Part shown: positions 6,371-7,124 of the stretch, one piece after another
Position numbering within the stretch: position 1 is the stretch's first letter
How the letters are laid out: each line of letters starts with the position of its first letter
Assembly (NCBI GenBank): GCA_039583695.1
Contig: JAVKSL010000126.1
Coordinates: 1-7,124, forward strand
Direction of reading: 5' to 3'
DNA: 7,124 nt
Source of the DNA: JAVKSL01 sp039583695
GTDB taxonomy: Bacteria; Actinomycetota; Acidimicrobiia; Acidimicrobiales; JAJPHD01
Notes under the pieces: generated by a model
Databases searched by the model: none
What the model saw: only the letters and a program-made list of their open reading frames with translations
What the model was told of the DNA's origin: nothing
Position numbers and translations under genes: made by a program

Positions 6371-6376
6371 CCTCCT
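6371..6376 (-). promoter_or_regulatory. Strong Shine-Dalgarno of the antitoxin gene
   Basis: On the minus strand a perfect AGGAGG lies five bases before the GTG at 6365, in the 22-base gap after the stop of the 204-residue gene. The contrast with the toxin, which has only an overlapping TTG, suggests that antitoxin is made in excess. Confidence 0.7.
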
Positions 6377-6387
6377 CTCTTGACCGA

Positions 6388-7002
6388 TCATACCCTTGCT
6401 GCGGACTCTCGGTCGTCACCTCCGCTTGCGTACCCGGCGAGCCGAGCGCGCAACGAATCACCTCCACCGGACCTCACATCATTCGCCTGGCTGCCTGTTC
6501 GTGCTCGTCGATAGAGCCGCCACACCTCATCCAGGTCCACCCCTGTATCCAGCGCTTCACGCAGCTTCCTGAGAGCGTTGTCCGAGTACTGGCGGTGAAC
6601 CTGCGAGCCAAAGACGAAATCATGTCTGCAAGCCTCGTCATTTTCAATCCCTAAATAGCTCAAAGCCGCACACTTCCCCGTTGGCAGGCACAACCTGGTC
6701 GCGAGCACTTGCTTTGACCAGTGGTACTTGCGTTGCAAGTCGACTTCTCGTATGGCACCGGCCGCGACATCTTCGTTGGCACCGACAAGCCGTACCGGTG
6801 CGGCCGAGGCCGCTTTTGTGATCCGCACGGTGATCACGAGTCCATCCCCTGTCACCTCGGATCCAACATCAGACAAGGCAGGGAAGACGACCTTGCGGCC
6901 AGCGCCAGCCCGAACCGCCTGTTCGATCCGATCGACGTCTTGCTTGGATACCGCCACTTCTTCGCCACGCGTGTGGGCTTCCATTGCAAGAAGGCCACGC
7001 AT
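6388..7002 (-). CDS. Unassigned 204-aa protein, first gene seen in the PIN-toxin operon
   Basis: I do not recognise this gene firmly. ATG 7002 gives 204 residues; ATG 6984 and GTG 6957 (weak GAAGAA before it) are alternatives, and none has a strong Shine-Dalgarno. Residues ~15-75 read as a small alpha/beta segment (SKQDVDRIEQAV, then VTGDGLVITVRI). Residues ~90-170 read as a helical domain (VDLQRKYHWSKQVLATRL, then FVFGSQVHRQYSDNALRKL and the DLDEVWRLYRR segment). This layout reminds me of C-terminal DNA-binding-like domains in some AlbA/Schlafen-type or DUF3644-type proteins, a weak inference. The tail is Ser/Gly/Arg-rich. Its stop is 22 bases before the antitoxin start, so the three genes likely form one operon. 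It could be the regulator, an accessory antitoxin, or the surviving 3' part of a larger broken gene. Its GC content is lower than that of the left cassette. Confidence 0.55.
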   Translation of the reverse strand: MRGLLAMEAHTRGEEVAVSKQDVDRIEQAVRAGAGRKVVFPALSDVGSEVTGDGLVITVRITKAASAAPVRLVGANEDVAAGAIREVDLQRKYHWSKQVLATRLCLPTGKCAALSYLGIENDEACRHDFVFGSQVHRQYSDNALRKLREALDTGVDLDEVWRLYRRARTGSQANDVRSGGGDSLRARLAGYASGGDDRESAARV

Positions 7003-7091
7003 TCGGCCTCAACCGCGGCGGCGCACAAGGCGCTGGCCAGATGGGACTTGAATCGGCCTGGGTTTGACGGAGACTCGTCCGCTTCGATGTC

Positions 7092-7124
7092 TCAAGCCGC
7101 GTCGGCCTGAGGATTCTCATCGTA
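7092..7124 (-). CDS. Possible 3' end of a further minus-strand gene, partial
   Basis: Ten codons (YDENPQADAA) run from the right edge to TGA at 7094-7092, in the direction of the 204-residue gene. The same frame stays open and coding-like after that stop, to about 6981 (NPGRFKSHLASALCAAAVEA). It is therefore either the end of an upstream operon member or part of a broken longer gene. It is too short for any product call. Confidence 0.2.
   Translation of the reverse strand, partial: YDENPQADAA

Noticed and set aside
1..7124. CRISPR array or insertion-sequence ends
   Set aside because: No regularly spaced repeats and no paired terminal inverted repeats flanking a transposase were seen.

Overview
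The window is very GC-rich over roughly its first 5 kb, uses GTG and TTG starts, and encodes protein families typical of actinobacterial conjugative or integrative elements. I read it as part of an actinobacterial mobile element, integrated or plasmid-like. The genus cannot be told from the sequence.

Left part (1-5029, + strand): a tightly packed cassette of four genes. It starts with the 3' part of a VirD4/TraG-like DNA-pumping ATPase, which is cut by the window edge. A replication-relaxation family protein follows, then a small unrecognised 122-residue protein, then a large serine recombinase. Each stop codon overlaps the next start codon (ATGA, GTGA, GTGA), so the genes are probably translationally coupled. 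Together they would handle DNA transfer, DNA processing and integration/excision.

Junction (4892-5180): the last ~46 codons of the recombinase run through the antisense of the 3' half of a tRNA-Leu(GAG) gene. This half runs from the anticodon loop to the discriminator base, and the tRNA 5' half is absent. It looks like an attachment-site core. Because no intact tRNA lies beside the recombinase, the junction resembles attP of a circular form, a tandem insertion, or a rearranged end. A pair of GTGATCAA direct repeats lies just beyond it.

Right part (5180-7124): first comes a decayed tyrosine integrase on the + strand, with its family motifs scattered over two reading frames. A short gene-free stretch follows. 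Then comes a minus-strand operon: a 204-residue protein of uncertain family, a 59-residue probable antitoxin with a strong Shine-Dalgarno, and a PIN-domain (VapC-like) toxin starting at an overlapping TTG. The GC content is visibly lower here, and an addiction module fits a mobile element. The right edge may hold the last codons of another minus-strand gene, or a broken upstream part of the 204-residue gene.
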